Made by a program: the position numbers and the translations under genes
Source of the DNA: Chelatococcus composti
GTDB lineage: Bacteria; Pseudomonadota; Alphaproteobacteria; Rhizobiales; Beijerinckiaceae
Reading direction: 5' to 3'
Length of the DNA: 64,000 nt
Assembly (NCBI RefSeq): GCF_014201415.1
Contig: NZ_JACHEH010000005.1
Location: 1 to 64,000, forward strand
The notes under the pieces: generated by a model
What the model was told of the DNA's origin: nothing
Databases searched by the model: none
The model's input: only the letters and a program-made list of their open reading frames with translations
Shown: positions 33,027 through 41,498 of the stretch, piece by piece
Layout of the letters: each line of letters starts with the position of its first letter
How positions within the stretch are numbered: the stretch's first letter is position 1

Positions 33027-34076
33027 CTAGGGGATATTGCGCACGATATGCGGCCCGAGGCCGTTGGCGATCGGCACAGGCAGCTTCTTCCAGCACGTGA
33101 TGGCGAGCGCGTATTTCGGATTGCTCGGAGCGAGTTCCGGCAGCTCCCCCCCGGCGGGCAGCCAGTAGCACCAGGACAGCGGCACCACATCCGGCTTCCA
33201 CTGCAGCTTGAAGGTGTAGGTGCCGGCGCCGATGCTGGAGCGCCCGAGGTCGAGGCGGCGCACACCCGCGCCGCACGCCATCTCGATCGCGTTCCAGTAG
33301 AGAAACTCGTTCACGTAATACGACGAGACGTCATAGTCCGACGCGATCCACGGCAGCTCGATCGTGTCGCGCGAGGGGATGGCAAGCGCCGTCGCCACGG
33401 GCAGCCCCCCGAGCTCGACCAGCAGGATCTCCGCCCCGGGCACACGCTCGAGGATGGTGCGGAAGAACCGCTGCCGATGCACCGGCGTGCCGAGATCACG
33501 CATGTTCTTGGCGAAGACGCGGTAGAAGCGGTCGAGCCCCTCCATGCCGGTGCGCGAGAAGACCGCGCCCGAGCGTTCGGCCTTGCGCACCTTGCCGCGC
33601 AGGCGCGAGCTGAGTGCCGTCCAGTGCCGCTCCGGATCGGCCTCCACCGGCACGACGAGCGCCGCCTTGTGATGGCGCACCTGCCAGCCTTTCCCGTCCC
33701 CGAGCCCGGGCTGGGAAACTTGCCTGAGCTCGATGTGCCCGACGCCGAGCCGCGCGGCGAGGCGCATGGCTGCTTCCGCCAGGGCCGCCTCCGCCTCGGG
33801 CCCGTCGGCAACGATGCCACCGTAGTTCACGAAGGGCAGCGAGACGAGATAGTGGCCGAAGAGCCAGCTCTTCATCTCGAAAAGCGGCAGCACCCCGACG
33901 ATGGCGCCGCCGGAGCGCGCTGCAAGATAGTGCGGACGGTGGCCGAAGCTCTGGCTCAGGATCTCGCGCCAGACGAGGGCGTGATAGCAGGACGCATCCG
34001 GCCGCGACGCGACGTAGGCGTCCCAGTCCCCTTCCAGCCGCGTCCCGGCCAGGTCGACGATCTCGATGGATGCCAT
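33027..34076 (-). CDS. FemAB/GNAT-like protein of the XrtA/PEP-CTERM type
   Basis: A 349-residue protein with two GNAT-like halves. The first half contains WREILSQSFGHRPHYLAAR, the second PVATALAIPSRDTIELPWIASDYD and RRLDLGRSSIGAGTYTFKLQWK, which is the FemAB/PEP-CTERM-associated pattern. Members sit in exosortase/EPS clusters, where they are thought to transfer an amino acid or acyl group to a sugar or lipid. It is convergent with the propeller gene and divergent from the deacetylase. It could supply the missing N-acylation of the amino sugar made by the neighbouring cassette, but that is speculation. Confidence 0.82.
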   Translation of the reverse strand: MASIEIVDLAGTRLEGDWDAYVASRPDASCYHALVWREILSQSFGHRPHYLAARSGGAIVGVLPLFEMKSWLFGHYLVSLPFVNYGGIVADGPEAEAALAEAAMRLAARLGVGHIELRQVSQPGLGDGKGWQVRHHKAALVVPVEADPERHWTALSSRLRGKVRKAERSGAVFSRTGMEGLDRFYRVFAKNMRDLGTPVHRQRFFRTILERVPGAEILLVELGGLPVATALAIPSRDTIELPWIASDYDVSSYYVNEFLYWNAIEMACGAGVRRLDLGRSSIGAGTYTFKLQWKPDVVPLSWCYWLPAGGELPELAPSNPKYALAITCWKKLPVPIANGLGPHIVRNIP

Positions 34077-34286
34077 CGCAACGCTCTCCCGGCGTCACTG
34101 CTCATGTCGGGAGAATCTATCCGCAGCGACCCGTGGCGTCTGCTGACCAGAAAGGCGGGCGGGCGGACTCTTCCGGCTGGTCCCGCCGTCCTTCCCGGCA
34201 TCCTTTGCGGAAGATCCGCGACCGACCGGCCTCTTGCGAGTATGGCACGTTCGCGTAAGCGCCGGTCGCCGGCCACTTAAGGGATA

Positions 34287-34326
34287 TACCACCACAGAAC
34301 CGGCGCCGATCCATGCCTGTGTGGTA
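34287..34326. promoter_or_regulatory. Imperfect inverted repeat in the FemAB/deacetylase promoter region
   Basis: TACCACCACAG (34287-34297) pairs with CTGTGTGGTA (34317-34326) with one extra base. It lies in the 431-base gene-free region 34077-34507 between divergent genes. It may be an operator or leader hairpin of the deacetylase-polymerase operon. I see no gene and no clear sigma-70 promoter in the rest of the gap. Confidence 0.3.
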
Positions 34327-34507
34327 ATCTGGAAATGTTCCACTTGGCGCTGGAAAGGAAAAAGCCGCGCCTGCGAAGCCTGCCGCATTTCAATGCTGAA
34401 ACCGGCAAGCAACAGTTTCCGGAGGCGCCGGCCAAATTCCATCCAGATCGTCAAAGCGGCAAGAACGAACAAAGCGCCGGAGTTCAGGAGTGCAGGGGAG
34501 AGGTCAC

Positions 34508-35416
34508 ATGCCGGACGCGGCGCGCGCCTGTTTCATGACGGTGGATGTCGAGGACTGGTTTCACAGCTACAACTACGGGCCGCTCGTCTCCAGGGACCAT
34601 TGGCCGAACTACGAAAGTCGTGTCGAGCGCAACACGGAACGCGTCCTCGACATTCTGGCGCGTTGCTCGGTCCGCGGCACCTTCTTCGTTCTCGGCTGGG
34701 TCGGGGAACGCTTTCCGCATCTCGTGCGGCGCGTCGCCGGCGCCGGCCATGAGGTGGCGTCGCACGGCTACTGGCACGAGCCGGTCTATTCGCTCACGCC
34801 CGATGCGTTCCGCGACGACGTGCAGCGGTCGAAGGCGGTGCTGGAGGACGTCACGGGCCTGCCGGTGCTCGGCTACCGCGCGCCCTGCTTTTCCATCACC
34901 AACTGGGCGCTGCCGATCCTGCGCGAGGCGGGCTTCACCTACGATTCCTCGTTTTTCCCCCTTACCGCGCACGACCGCTACGGCCGCCTCGAGGGCATCG
35001 AGCCGAATGCCGGCCCCTTCGAGGTGATCGAGGGGCTCACGGAACTCTGCATCTCGTGCCTGCCGGCCGGGCCCGTCGCTCTGCCCTGGGGCGGCGGCGG
35101 CTACTTCCGCCTGGTGCCCTTCGGGCTGTGGCGCCTCGGCATCGAGCGGATCCTGCGCCGGGGCGCCCCCTACATCTTCTACATCCATCCGTGGGACATG
35201 GACCCCGGGCAGCCGCACATGGCCGGAATGGGCAGGCTCAACGCCTGGCGCCAGCGCGTGAACCTGTCCCGCTGTGCGGAGCGGCTGGAGGCCCTCGCGG
35301 GCGCCTTTTCCTGGCAGCCCATCGGCGAAGCCCTCGCCGCGCCGCGGGCGGCGCCGTCCGCCCCGCGCCCCGCGCCGTTGCCGACGGGGGCCGTCTCCAT
35401 GGCCGGGAGGGCATGA
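34508..35416 (+). CDS. Polysaccharide deacetylase of the XrtA/PEP-CTERM type
   Basis: A 302-residue CE4-family (NodB-like) deacetylase. The ATG at 34508 follows GGGGAGAGG. The metal-binding motifs are MTVDVEDWF (Asp), SHGYWHEPVYSL (H-x3-H with one spacer change) and YRAPCFSITNW; the catalytic end is FYIHPWDMDP. The combination VEDWFHSYNY is typical of the exosortase-associated subfamily. It would remove N-acetyl groups from the exopolysaccharide or its precursor. It is the first gene of a long plus-strand operon; the next gene starts within its stop codon. Confidence 0.88.
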   Translation: MPDAARACFMTVDVEDWFHSYNYGPLVSRDHWPNYESRVERNTERVLDILARCSVRGTFFVLGWVGERFPHLVRRVAGAGHEVASHGYWHEPVYSLTPDAFRDDVQRSKAVLEDVTGLPVLGYRAPCFSITNWALPILREAGFTYDSSFFPLTAHDRYGRLEGIEPNAGPFEVIEGLTELCISCLPAGPVALPWGGGGYFRLVPFGLWRLGIERILRRGAPYIFYIHPWDMDPGQPHMAGMGRLNAWRQRVNLSRCAERLEALAGAFSWQPIGEALAAPRAAPSAPRPAPLPTGAVSMAGRA

Positions 35417-36675
35417 TGCACGGCATGCGCCCCCATCTCCTCTGCATCGGCGGCGATGACCACGCGCTGCGCATTCCCTTCCTTCTCGCCCTGCGCGAGC
35501 AGGGCCTCAACGTGTCGGCCGCCGGCACCGGTGACGGCGAGGCCTTCGCCCGGGCGGAGATCGACTACTATCGCTATGCCATGAGCCGCTTCATCGCCCC
35601 GCGCACGGACAGGGCGGCGGTCGCTGCCCTGGCGGGCCTGATCGACGAGCTGCGGCCGACGATCATCCAGTGCTTCGACACCAAGCCGGACATCCTCGTG
35701 CCCTTCGCCGCCAGCATCGCGGGTGGGGTGCCGGTCGTCAGCACGATCACGGGGCTGGGCTGGCTCTACTCGTCGCGGTCTCCGCTCGCCCTCGGCCTCA
35801 GGCCGGTGTTCACCTTCCTGCAGCGCCGGGCCTCCCGCCGGACGACCACCCTCGTCTTCCAGAACCGGGACGACGAGGCGTTCTTCGCCCGCCGCGGCCT
35901 TCTCGGCGGCGCCGACCACCGGGTCATCCCCGGCTCAGGCATCGACGTCGCTCGCTTCGACCGCGCCGTTGCCGAGGGCCCCTCGCGGGCCGCGCTCCGC
36001 GCCGAGCTGGGGCTCGGCGATGCGCCGGTCGTCGTAACCGTCACGCGTCTCACGCGGCAGAAGGGCATCCCCACGCTGCTCGAGGCGGCTGCCATCGTGC
36101 ACCGGCGCGCGCCCGAGGTGCGCTTTCTCCTCATCGGCCCGCGCGAGAGCGAGGGGCCGCTCGCCGTCAGCGCGGACGAGATCGAGCGGCACTGGCCCTA
36201 TGTCATCGCGCTCGGCGCCAGGAAGGACGTACCGTCGCTGCTGAAGATGGCCGACGTCTTCGCCTTCCCGACCGAGCTGCGCGAGGGCATCCCGCGCGCG
36301 CTGATGGAGGCCTGCGTCGCCGGCCTGCCCTGCGTGACCACCGACATGCCCGGCTGCACGGACGTGATCGAGGACGGGACGAGCGGCCTCGTGGTCCCCG
36401 CCCGCTCGCCAACCCTCCTCGCCGACGCCATCATGTGCCTGCTGCGCAACCGCACCACGGCGGAGGTCTTCGGCGCACGGGCCTCGGCCCATGTGCGCCA
36501 GGAGCTCAACCTCGAGGTCACGGTCGCGCGCTATGCCGCCGTCTACGACGAGATCATCGGCCGCACGGCGGCGGGGGCACGGCTGTGGCCGGCCTATGCC
36601 CCGTTGATGCTCGTCGATCCGTCCGCACGGCGCAGTGCCTCGCCCCCGGGCCCCTCTGCATCCTCGGCGGGGTGA
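35413..36675 (+). CDS. Glycosyltransferase family 4
   Basis: A 420-residue GT-B glycosyltransferase. It starts at the ATG at 35413, overlapping the deacetylase stop (ATGA). The acceptor domain has FDTKPDILVPFAASIAG and TITGLGWLYSSR; the donor domain has VTRLTRQKGIPTLLEAA, FLLIGPRESEG and the E-x7-E motif as FPTELREGIPRALMEACVAG. The layout resembles PssM/Cap4F-type enzymes that act on 6-deoxy or amino sugars. It ends in a 35-residue loose Ala/Ser/Pro tail. Confidence 0.9.
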   Translation: MMHGMRPHLLCIGGDDHALRIPFLLALREQGLNVSAAGTGDGEAFARAEIDYYRYAMSRFIAPRTDRAAVAALAGLIDELRPTIIQCFDTKPDILVPFAASIAGGVPVVSTITGLGWLYSSRSPLALGLRPVFTFLQRRASRRTTTLVFQNRDDEAFFARRGLLGGADHRVIPGSGIDVARFDRAVAEGPSRAALRAELGLGDAPVVVTVTRLTRQKGIPTLLEAAAIVHRRAPEVRFLLIGPRESEGPLAVSADEIERHWPYVIALGARKDVPSLLKMADVFAFPTELREGIPRALMEACVAGLPCVTTDMPGCTDVIEDGTSGLVVPARSPTLLADAIMCLLRNRTTAEVFGARASAHVRQELNLEVTVARYAAVYDEIIGRTAAGARLWPAYAPLMLVDPSARRSASPPGPSASSAG

Positions 36676-36678
36676 GCC

Positions 36679-38022
36679 ATGCTCCTCGATCTTGTGTTCA
36701 TCGCCGGGCTTCTCCTGTCCACCGCCTCGCAGCTGCGCGTCGATGGCATCCCCTTCGGCCCGGGCGAGGGGCTCCTCCTCGCGTGGCTCGCCATCATGGC
36801 GACGCGCGAGGTGGCGCGGCTCGGCCCGCCGCTGACACCGGCGCTGAGCCGCCTCCTGATCTTCTGGTCCGCCTTCGGCGGCGCACTCTGTCTCGGCGCC
36901 ATGACGGGCTACGCGCTGGGGGACCTGCACGATCCGCGCTGGTTCTATCACGACATCGCGGCCTACACCTTTGCCACCCTCCTCAGCTGCTTCGGCCTGG
37001 TCCACCTCGAAACGGACGGCCGGCTGCGGCCGCGCATGTGGCTGTTCGTCGGGCTCGGCGCGGTGCTGCTCGCGCTGCAGGCGGCCATCGGCTGGATGGG
37101 CGACGGCTTCGGCGGCTTCGAGGCCTGGGAATGGGACCGGCTGCGCGGCCTCACCGAGAATGCCAACCAGCTCGCCCTCACCAGCGCCGTCGTCGGCCTC
37201 CTCGCCCTCCACCTCGCCGACACGGCGCGGCGGCCGCTGCCACGGCTTGCGGCGTGCCTGTGCATCGGCGTCGCCGTCGTCGTGGGACGTCTGACGAAGA
37301 GCGATGCCTTCCTGCTCGTCATCGCGGTGTCGGGCGTCGTCTACGTCGTCATGAAGCTGAAGACCTGGATGCTGGCGGAGCAGAACCCGCTGCCGCTGCG
37401 CTCGGCTGCCGCTTGGGGGCTCGCCCTGTCGCTGCCCTTCGCCGTGGCGCTCGCCGCTCCCTTCGGCTCCTCGATCGCGCAGCAGGCCGAGACGGTTGCA
37501 GCGCAGGCGATGCGCGGCGGCGGCCAGCACGAGACGCGTGAGACGGCCAACCTGCGCTTTGTCATCTGGAGCGACGCCGTGCGCCGCGGGCTCGAGGCCC
37601 TCTCGCTCGGCCTCGGCCCCGGACCGCACCTGAAGATCCCGGACGAGATCGCCGTCGGGCGCCGCAGCTCGGGCGGGCCGCGGGACGTGACGCAGCCGGA
37701 GATCCAGCTCGCTCCGAATTTCGAGGCGCACAACACTGTGCTCGACATCTTCGTGCAGGGCGGGCTGCCGGCGCTCCTGTGCCTCGCCTGGCTGCTCGGC
37801 GGCATCGTCGCCGGCGCCTGGCGACGACAGTTCGATGCGGTCACGACCCTCGTCTGCGGCCTCGCCGCCTACAGCCTGTTCCACTTCATCCTGCGCCAGC
37901 CGGTCGTCTGGTTCGCGCTGGTCGTCTGCCTCGCCGCGACGTCCGGGCGGTTCACCGCCGGCGTCCGCACCGGGATGAGCAAGACCTTTCCAAGGGGAGA
38001 GCGGGAACCATGCGTGTACTGA
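36679..38022 (+). CDS. O-antigen polymerase/ligase-like membrane protein (Wzy-like)
   Basis: A 447-residue protein with about ten membrane segments and a large periplasmic loop (about residues 265-350) containing GGGQHETRETANLRFVIWSD and, before the next helix, NFEAHNTVLDIFVQGGLP. The H-N-x-x-L-x motif after the loop is the mark of the Wzy/WaaL (O-antigen ligase) superfamily. It polymerises repeat units or transfers the finished chain. The Wzz/BY-kinase gene starts 13 bases before its stop. Confidence 0.85.
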   Translation: MLLDLVFIAGLLLSTASQLRVDGIPFGPGEGLLLAWLAIMATREVARLGPPLTPALSRLLIFWSAFGGALCLGAMTGYALGDLHDPRWFYHDIAAYTFATLLSCFGLVHLETDGRLRPRMWLFVGLGAVLLALQAAIGWMGDGFGGFEAWEWDRLRGLTENANQLALTSAVVGLLALHLADTARRPLPRLAACLCIGVAVVVGRLTKSDAFLLVIAVSGVVYVVMKLKTWMLAEQNPLPLRSAAAWGLALSLPFAVALAAPFGSSIAQQAETVAAQAMRGGGQHETRETANLRFVIWSDAVRRGLEALSLGLGPGPHLKIPDEIAVGRRSSGGPRDVTQPEIQLAPNFEAHNTVLDIFVQGGLPALLCLAWLLGGIVAGAWRRQFDAVTTLVCGLAAYSLFHFILRQPVVWFALVVCLAATSGRFTAGVRTGMSKTFPRGEREPCVY

Positions 38023-39947
38023 ACCCCGACGGGATCCTGCGCCTCGCCGAAGCCGGCGGACCAAAGAACCTCGCCGATGATCGCGGGCATGGCTCGCTTC
38101 AGGACCCGACGGCGCCTCCCGCCTTCCTGCACCTCATCCAGGCTCTGCTGCGCCGGCGCTGGATGATCCTCGCCATCGCGACGGCGGGCACGCTGTTCGC
38201 GGCGATCCTCGCCCTGCTGGTGCCGCCGCAGTACACGGCCAAGGCGCAGCTCACCGTCGAGCGCCCCTCCGGTGCCGGCCAGGCGTCCGAGCGCGTCCTC
38301 GACGAGATCATCGACACCCACCTCGCGCTCATCGCCTCGCCGGACCACCTGCGCCATGTGGCGGACAGCCTGCGCCCGCCGCAGCCGGAGAATGCCGAAG
38401 CGGCCGCGCCTGCGGCGCCGCCCAGCCAGCCGGAGGCAACGGACGGGTCGCCTCCCGACGGGGCAAAGCAGGAACCCGGGTTCATCCAGCGGATGATGCA
38501 GCGCCTCGCCGTCTGGATCCCCGCTCTGTCGGGACGCAGCGAGGCGGACCTGTTCCTCGAGAACCTTTTCCGCAAGACCCAGGTCATCCAGGAGCGGCGC
38601 TCGCGCCTCATCACGGTGGCCTTCACCTCGCCCGATCCGCAGACGGCGGCCACCTATGCCAACCGCATCGCCGAGGCTTACGTGGACAGTCTGCGGCGAC
38701 AGATGGAGGAGGACGCCGCCGAACGGCTGAAGGAGATCGACCGCCAGATTGCCGCCGCGCGCGCCGAGGTGCAGGCGGCCCAGCAGGCGGTACAGGATGC
38801 CATCCGCCGCCGCGTCGCAGCCTCCTCGCCGGACGCTGCCGCCGACGCGGACCGCGAGATCCGCGACCTGACCCGCGCCAGCCGCGAAACCGTCGAGTTC
38901 CACGACAACCTCCTGCGCCGCCGCACCGAGCTGAAGGAGGCGCAGGCGAGCATCCGGCCCGGCATCGACGTGCATTCGCGCGCCGCCGTGCCGACCTGGC
39001 CGAGCTCGCACAATCCGCTCCTTTTCGTCATTCCGAGCGCCGTCCTGTCCCTCATGGCGGGCTGCTGGCTGGCGCTGATCCTGGAGCGGGCCGACCGCCG
39101 CCTGCGCAGCGAGCGGGAGGTGCAGCGGGTCCTCGGCATCCCCTGCATCGGGCACCTCCCGCGGGTGCGCGCGGGCACCATCGGCGCACCGCGGCTCCAC
39201 ATCCTCAACCATCCGACCTCGCCCTATTCCGAGGCTGTGCGGAACATCGCCGCGGCACTGCAGGCGCACCACACCGGCCGCGGCTCGCGGGTCGTCCTCG
39301 TCACCTCGAGCGTCGCGGGCGAGGGCAAGTCGACGCTGGCGACCGGCCTTTCGGCCTATTTCGGCACCCTCGGCCGCCGGGTGCTGCTGATCGACCTCGA
39401 CATCCTGCCGGCATCGGAGCGGGAGCCGGCGGCGCTCGCCGTCTGCCGCTCGCCCTCGCGCGAGCAGATGCGGGCGATGATCGCCCCCCAGCCCGAACTG
39501 GGGGTGGACTATCTCGGCCTGTCGCGTCTCGGCGTTGATCCTCTGCTGTTCTTCGAGCCCGAGGGCCTGCCGCGCCTGCTGACCGACCTGCGCAAGTCCT
39601 ACGATGTCATCGTCGTGGGCGGCCCGCCGGTGCTCGGCTCCTCCGAGGCGAGGCTGCTCCCCTCCATCGCCGACCAGGTGCTGTTCGTCGTGCGCTGGGC
39701 CTCGACGAAGCGCGACATCGCCGAGCATGCGCTGAGTTTCCTGCGCCGCTTCCGCGCCGTGGATGAGCCCAGCCTCGGCTCCACCTTCGCCGTGCTCTCG
39801 CACGTGAAGGTGAAGCAGGCCCGCCTTTCCGTCGGCGGTGCGGACGGCAGCCCCGTCATCGACCTCGGTCCCGTCAGGCCAAACCGGGAGAAGCGCCTTC
39901 CCGCGCGGACGGCGGAGCCCGCAACCCCTGTTGAAGGGAGCGTCTGA
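38010..39947 (+). CDS. Wzz/BY-kinase-like polysaccharide co-polymerase (ExoP-like)
   Basis: A 645-residue inner-membrane chain-length regulator. Layout: 45-residue cytoplasmic N-terminus, TM1 (WMILAIATAGTLFAAILALLV), a periplasmic Wzz domain with coiled coil (about residues 70-330), TM2 (LLFVIPSAVLSLMAGCWLALIL), and a cytoplasmic ATPase domain with Walker A TSSVAGEGKSTLATGL, Walker A' LLIDLDI and Walker B DVIVVGGPP. The usual C-terminal Tyr cluster is missing: the last 45 residues contain no Tyr. It may therefore not autophosphorylate in the standard way. It overlaps the polymerase gene and abuts the next (start within stop, TGATG). Confidence 0.88.
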   Translation: MRVLNPDGILRLAEAGGPKNLADDRGHGSLQDPTAPPAFLHLIQALLRRRWMILAIATAGTLFAAILALLVPPQYTAKAQLTVERPSGAGQASERVLDEIIDTHLALIASPDHLRHVADSLRPPQPENAEAAAPAAPPSQPEATDGSPPDGAKQEPGFIQRMMQRLAVWIPALSGRSEADLFLENLFRKTQVIQERRSRLITVAFTSPDPQTAATYANRIAEAYVDSLRRQMEEDAAERLKEIDRQIAAARAEVQAAQQAVQDAIRRRVAASSPDAAADADREIRDLTRASRETVEFHDNLLRRRTELKEAQASIRPGIDVHSRAAVPTWPSSHNPLLFVIPSAVLSLMAGCWLALILERADRRLRSEREVQRVLGIPCIGHLPRVRAGTIGAPRLHILNHPTSPYSEAVRNIAAALQAHHTGRGSRVVLVTSSVAGEGKSTLATGLSAYFGTLGRRVLLIDLDILPASEREPAALAVCRSPSREQMRAMIAPQPELGVDYLGLSRLGVDPLLFFEPEGLPRLLTDLRKSYDVIVVGGPPVLGSSEARLLPSIADQVLFVVRWASTKRDIAEHALSFLRRFRAVDEPSLGSTFAVLSHVKVKQARLSVGGADGSPVIDLGPVRPNREKRLPARTAEPATPVEGSV

Positions 39948-41485
39948 TGGCCCGTACGCAGGGAGTCCGGCGCCATATCGACACCCTGCGTCCGGCGCCC
40001 CCGCAGGAGGCGCGGCCAGGCCTTGTCCTCGATCTGCTCGCCCGCTTCGGCCTGCAGCAGATCGCCTATTGCTACTGGAAGAGCACGGACAAGCTCACGA
40101 GCGCCCTCCACGGCGAAGGCGACATTGATCTTCTCGTGTCACGCTCCGACCATGCGCGGGCGCAGGCCATCCTGCTCTGTGCCGGCTTCAAGTTCTTCCC
40201 CTCGGCCGGGGACAGAGAGCCGGTCGGCGTCTCCACCTACCTCGGCTTCGACGAAAGCAGCGGACGGCTCGTCCATGTCCACCTCCACACGCGCCTCGTC
40301 AGCGGCGGGCCGCTGACGCGCTACTGGCACCTGCCGTGGGAGGAGGCTTTGCTGGCCCGGGCCGTCCAGCACGCCCACCTGCCGGTCAGGCATCTCGACC
40401 CGGCGGCGGAGGCGCTGCTGCTCGTCACGCGCTGCTGCCTCGAATGCGGCGGCTGGGACCCCGTCTCGCTGCGGCGCGGTGCCGCGAAGCGGGCAGAGTT
40501 CGCCGCCGCGCGCCAGGCTCTCGCGGCGAAGGTTCCGCGCGAGGAGCTGCACGCCCTCGCCGCGACGCTCCTGCCGGCGAACATTGCCGCGGACCTGGCG
40601 GATGCCTTCGCCGACGGCCCGCTGCCCGACCGGCGTTCACCCCTCGCACGCGCCATCCGGCGGCATCTTTCCGAGGGCGGGTGCAGCTACAACAGGCCCG
40701 AGGCCGCGCTGCGCAGCGTGGCGCGGTCGGTCTCGTGGCTCGTCCGGCGGCTTAACCGGGATGTCATCCGGGCCCCGCGCCCGTGGAACCGCCGCCCCGC
40801 TGCGGGCGGGCTGGTGGTGGCACTCGTCGGTGTCGACGGCAGCGGCAAGTCCACGCTGCTTGCGGAACTGACACGATGGCTCGGGCCGAAGGTGGACGTC
40901 CTGCCGGTCTATTTCGGCACCGGCGACGGGCGCCCCTCGCTCGTCCTGCGGCCGCTGAAGTGGCTGATGCCGCTCGCGACGCGCGCTGCCGGCAGCAAGC
41001 CGCGCGTCGCGTCGCACGGCAAGCCCTCCGCCGGGCCCCCTTCCCTCGCCTACAGCCTCCTGCTCACGGTCTGGGCGCTCGCCGTGGCGGCCGACAAGCG
41101 CAGCAAGCTCACCGCCGCGAGGCGGGGCGCCAACCGCGGCCTTCTCGTGCTGACCGACCGCTACCCGCAGAACGAGACCCGCAGCTTCAACGACGGCCCG
41201 CTGCTGGAGCGCCTGCCGGCCGCGCCGGGCTGGCTGCGTCGGCTGGAGCGGGCGGTCTATGCACGCGCCGAGCGACTGCCACCCCACCTCGTGCTCAAGC
41301 TCGTGGCAGCTCCCGAGACCCTGGCCGCGCGCGAGCCGACGATGGATCCCCTGGTCATCCGCCGCCGGCTCGATGCGCTGTCCGGCCTCGCCTTCGGCGG
41401 CGCGGACATCGTGTGCCTCGATGTCGACAGGCCGCTGCAACAGGTGATCCTGCAGGCGAAAAGGGAAATCTGGCAGCGTCTCTAG
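39947..41485 (+). CDS. Nucleotidyltransferase-like domain fused to a P-loop (thymidylate-kinase-like) domain
   Basis: A 512-residue two-domain protein. The N-terminal part (about residues 25-230) looks like a minimal nucleotidyltransferase: YCYWKSTDKL followed by EGDIDLLVSRSD, a G-D-x-D-L metal motif. The C-terminal part (from about residue 285) is a P-loop kinase: VVALVGVDGSGKSTLLAEL, with VLTDRYPQNE as a lid/substrate motif like that of thymidylate kinase. No membrane segment is evident. Its place between the Wzz-like and Wzx-like genes, with the start overlapping the previous stop, implies a role in making or modifying the exopolysaccharide, perhaps phosphorylation. I do not know a characterised homologue. 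Confidence 0.78.
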   Translation: MARTQGVRRHIDTLRPAPPQEARPGLVLDLLARFGLQQIAYCYWKSTDKLTSALHGEGDIDLLVSRSDHARAQAILLCAGFKFFPSAGDREPVGVSTYLGFDESSGRLVHVHLHTRLVSGGPLTRYWHLPWEEALLARAVQHAHLPVRHLDPAAEALLLVTRCCLECGGWDPVSLRRGAAKRAEFAAARQALAAKVPREELHALAATLLPANIAADLADAFADGPLPDRRSPLARAIRRHLSEGGCSYNRPEAALRSVARSVSWLVRRLNRDVIRAPRPWNRRPAAGGLVVALVGVDGSGKSTLLAELTRWLGPKVDVLPVYFGTGDGRPSLVLRPLKWLMPLATRAAGSKPRVASHGKPSAGPPSLAYSLLLTVWALAVAADKRSKLTAARRGANRGLLVLTDRYPQNETRSFNDGPLLERLPAAPGWLRRLERAVYARAERLPPHLVLKLVAAPETLAAREPTMDPLVIRRRLDALSGLAFGGADIVCLDVDRPLQQVILQAKREIWQRL

Positions 41486-41498
41486 AAAGACAGGCCCC

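Noticed and set aside
34243-34258. Possible sigma-54 promoter (TGGCACG) before the deacetylase gene
   Set aside because: The -24 half is good, but the bases at the -12 position are TA, not GC, so the essential second element is missing.
35935-38064. Long minus-strand open frame opposite the glycosyltransferase and polymerase genes
   Set aside because: An antisense shadow: no domain and an unusual composition. Such frames are expected in high-GC genes with G/C at third positions.
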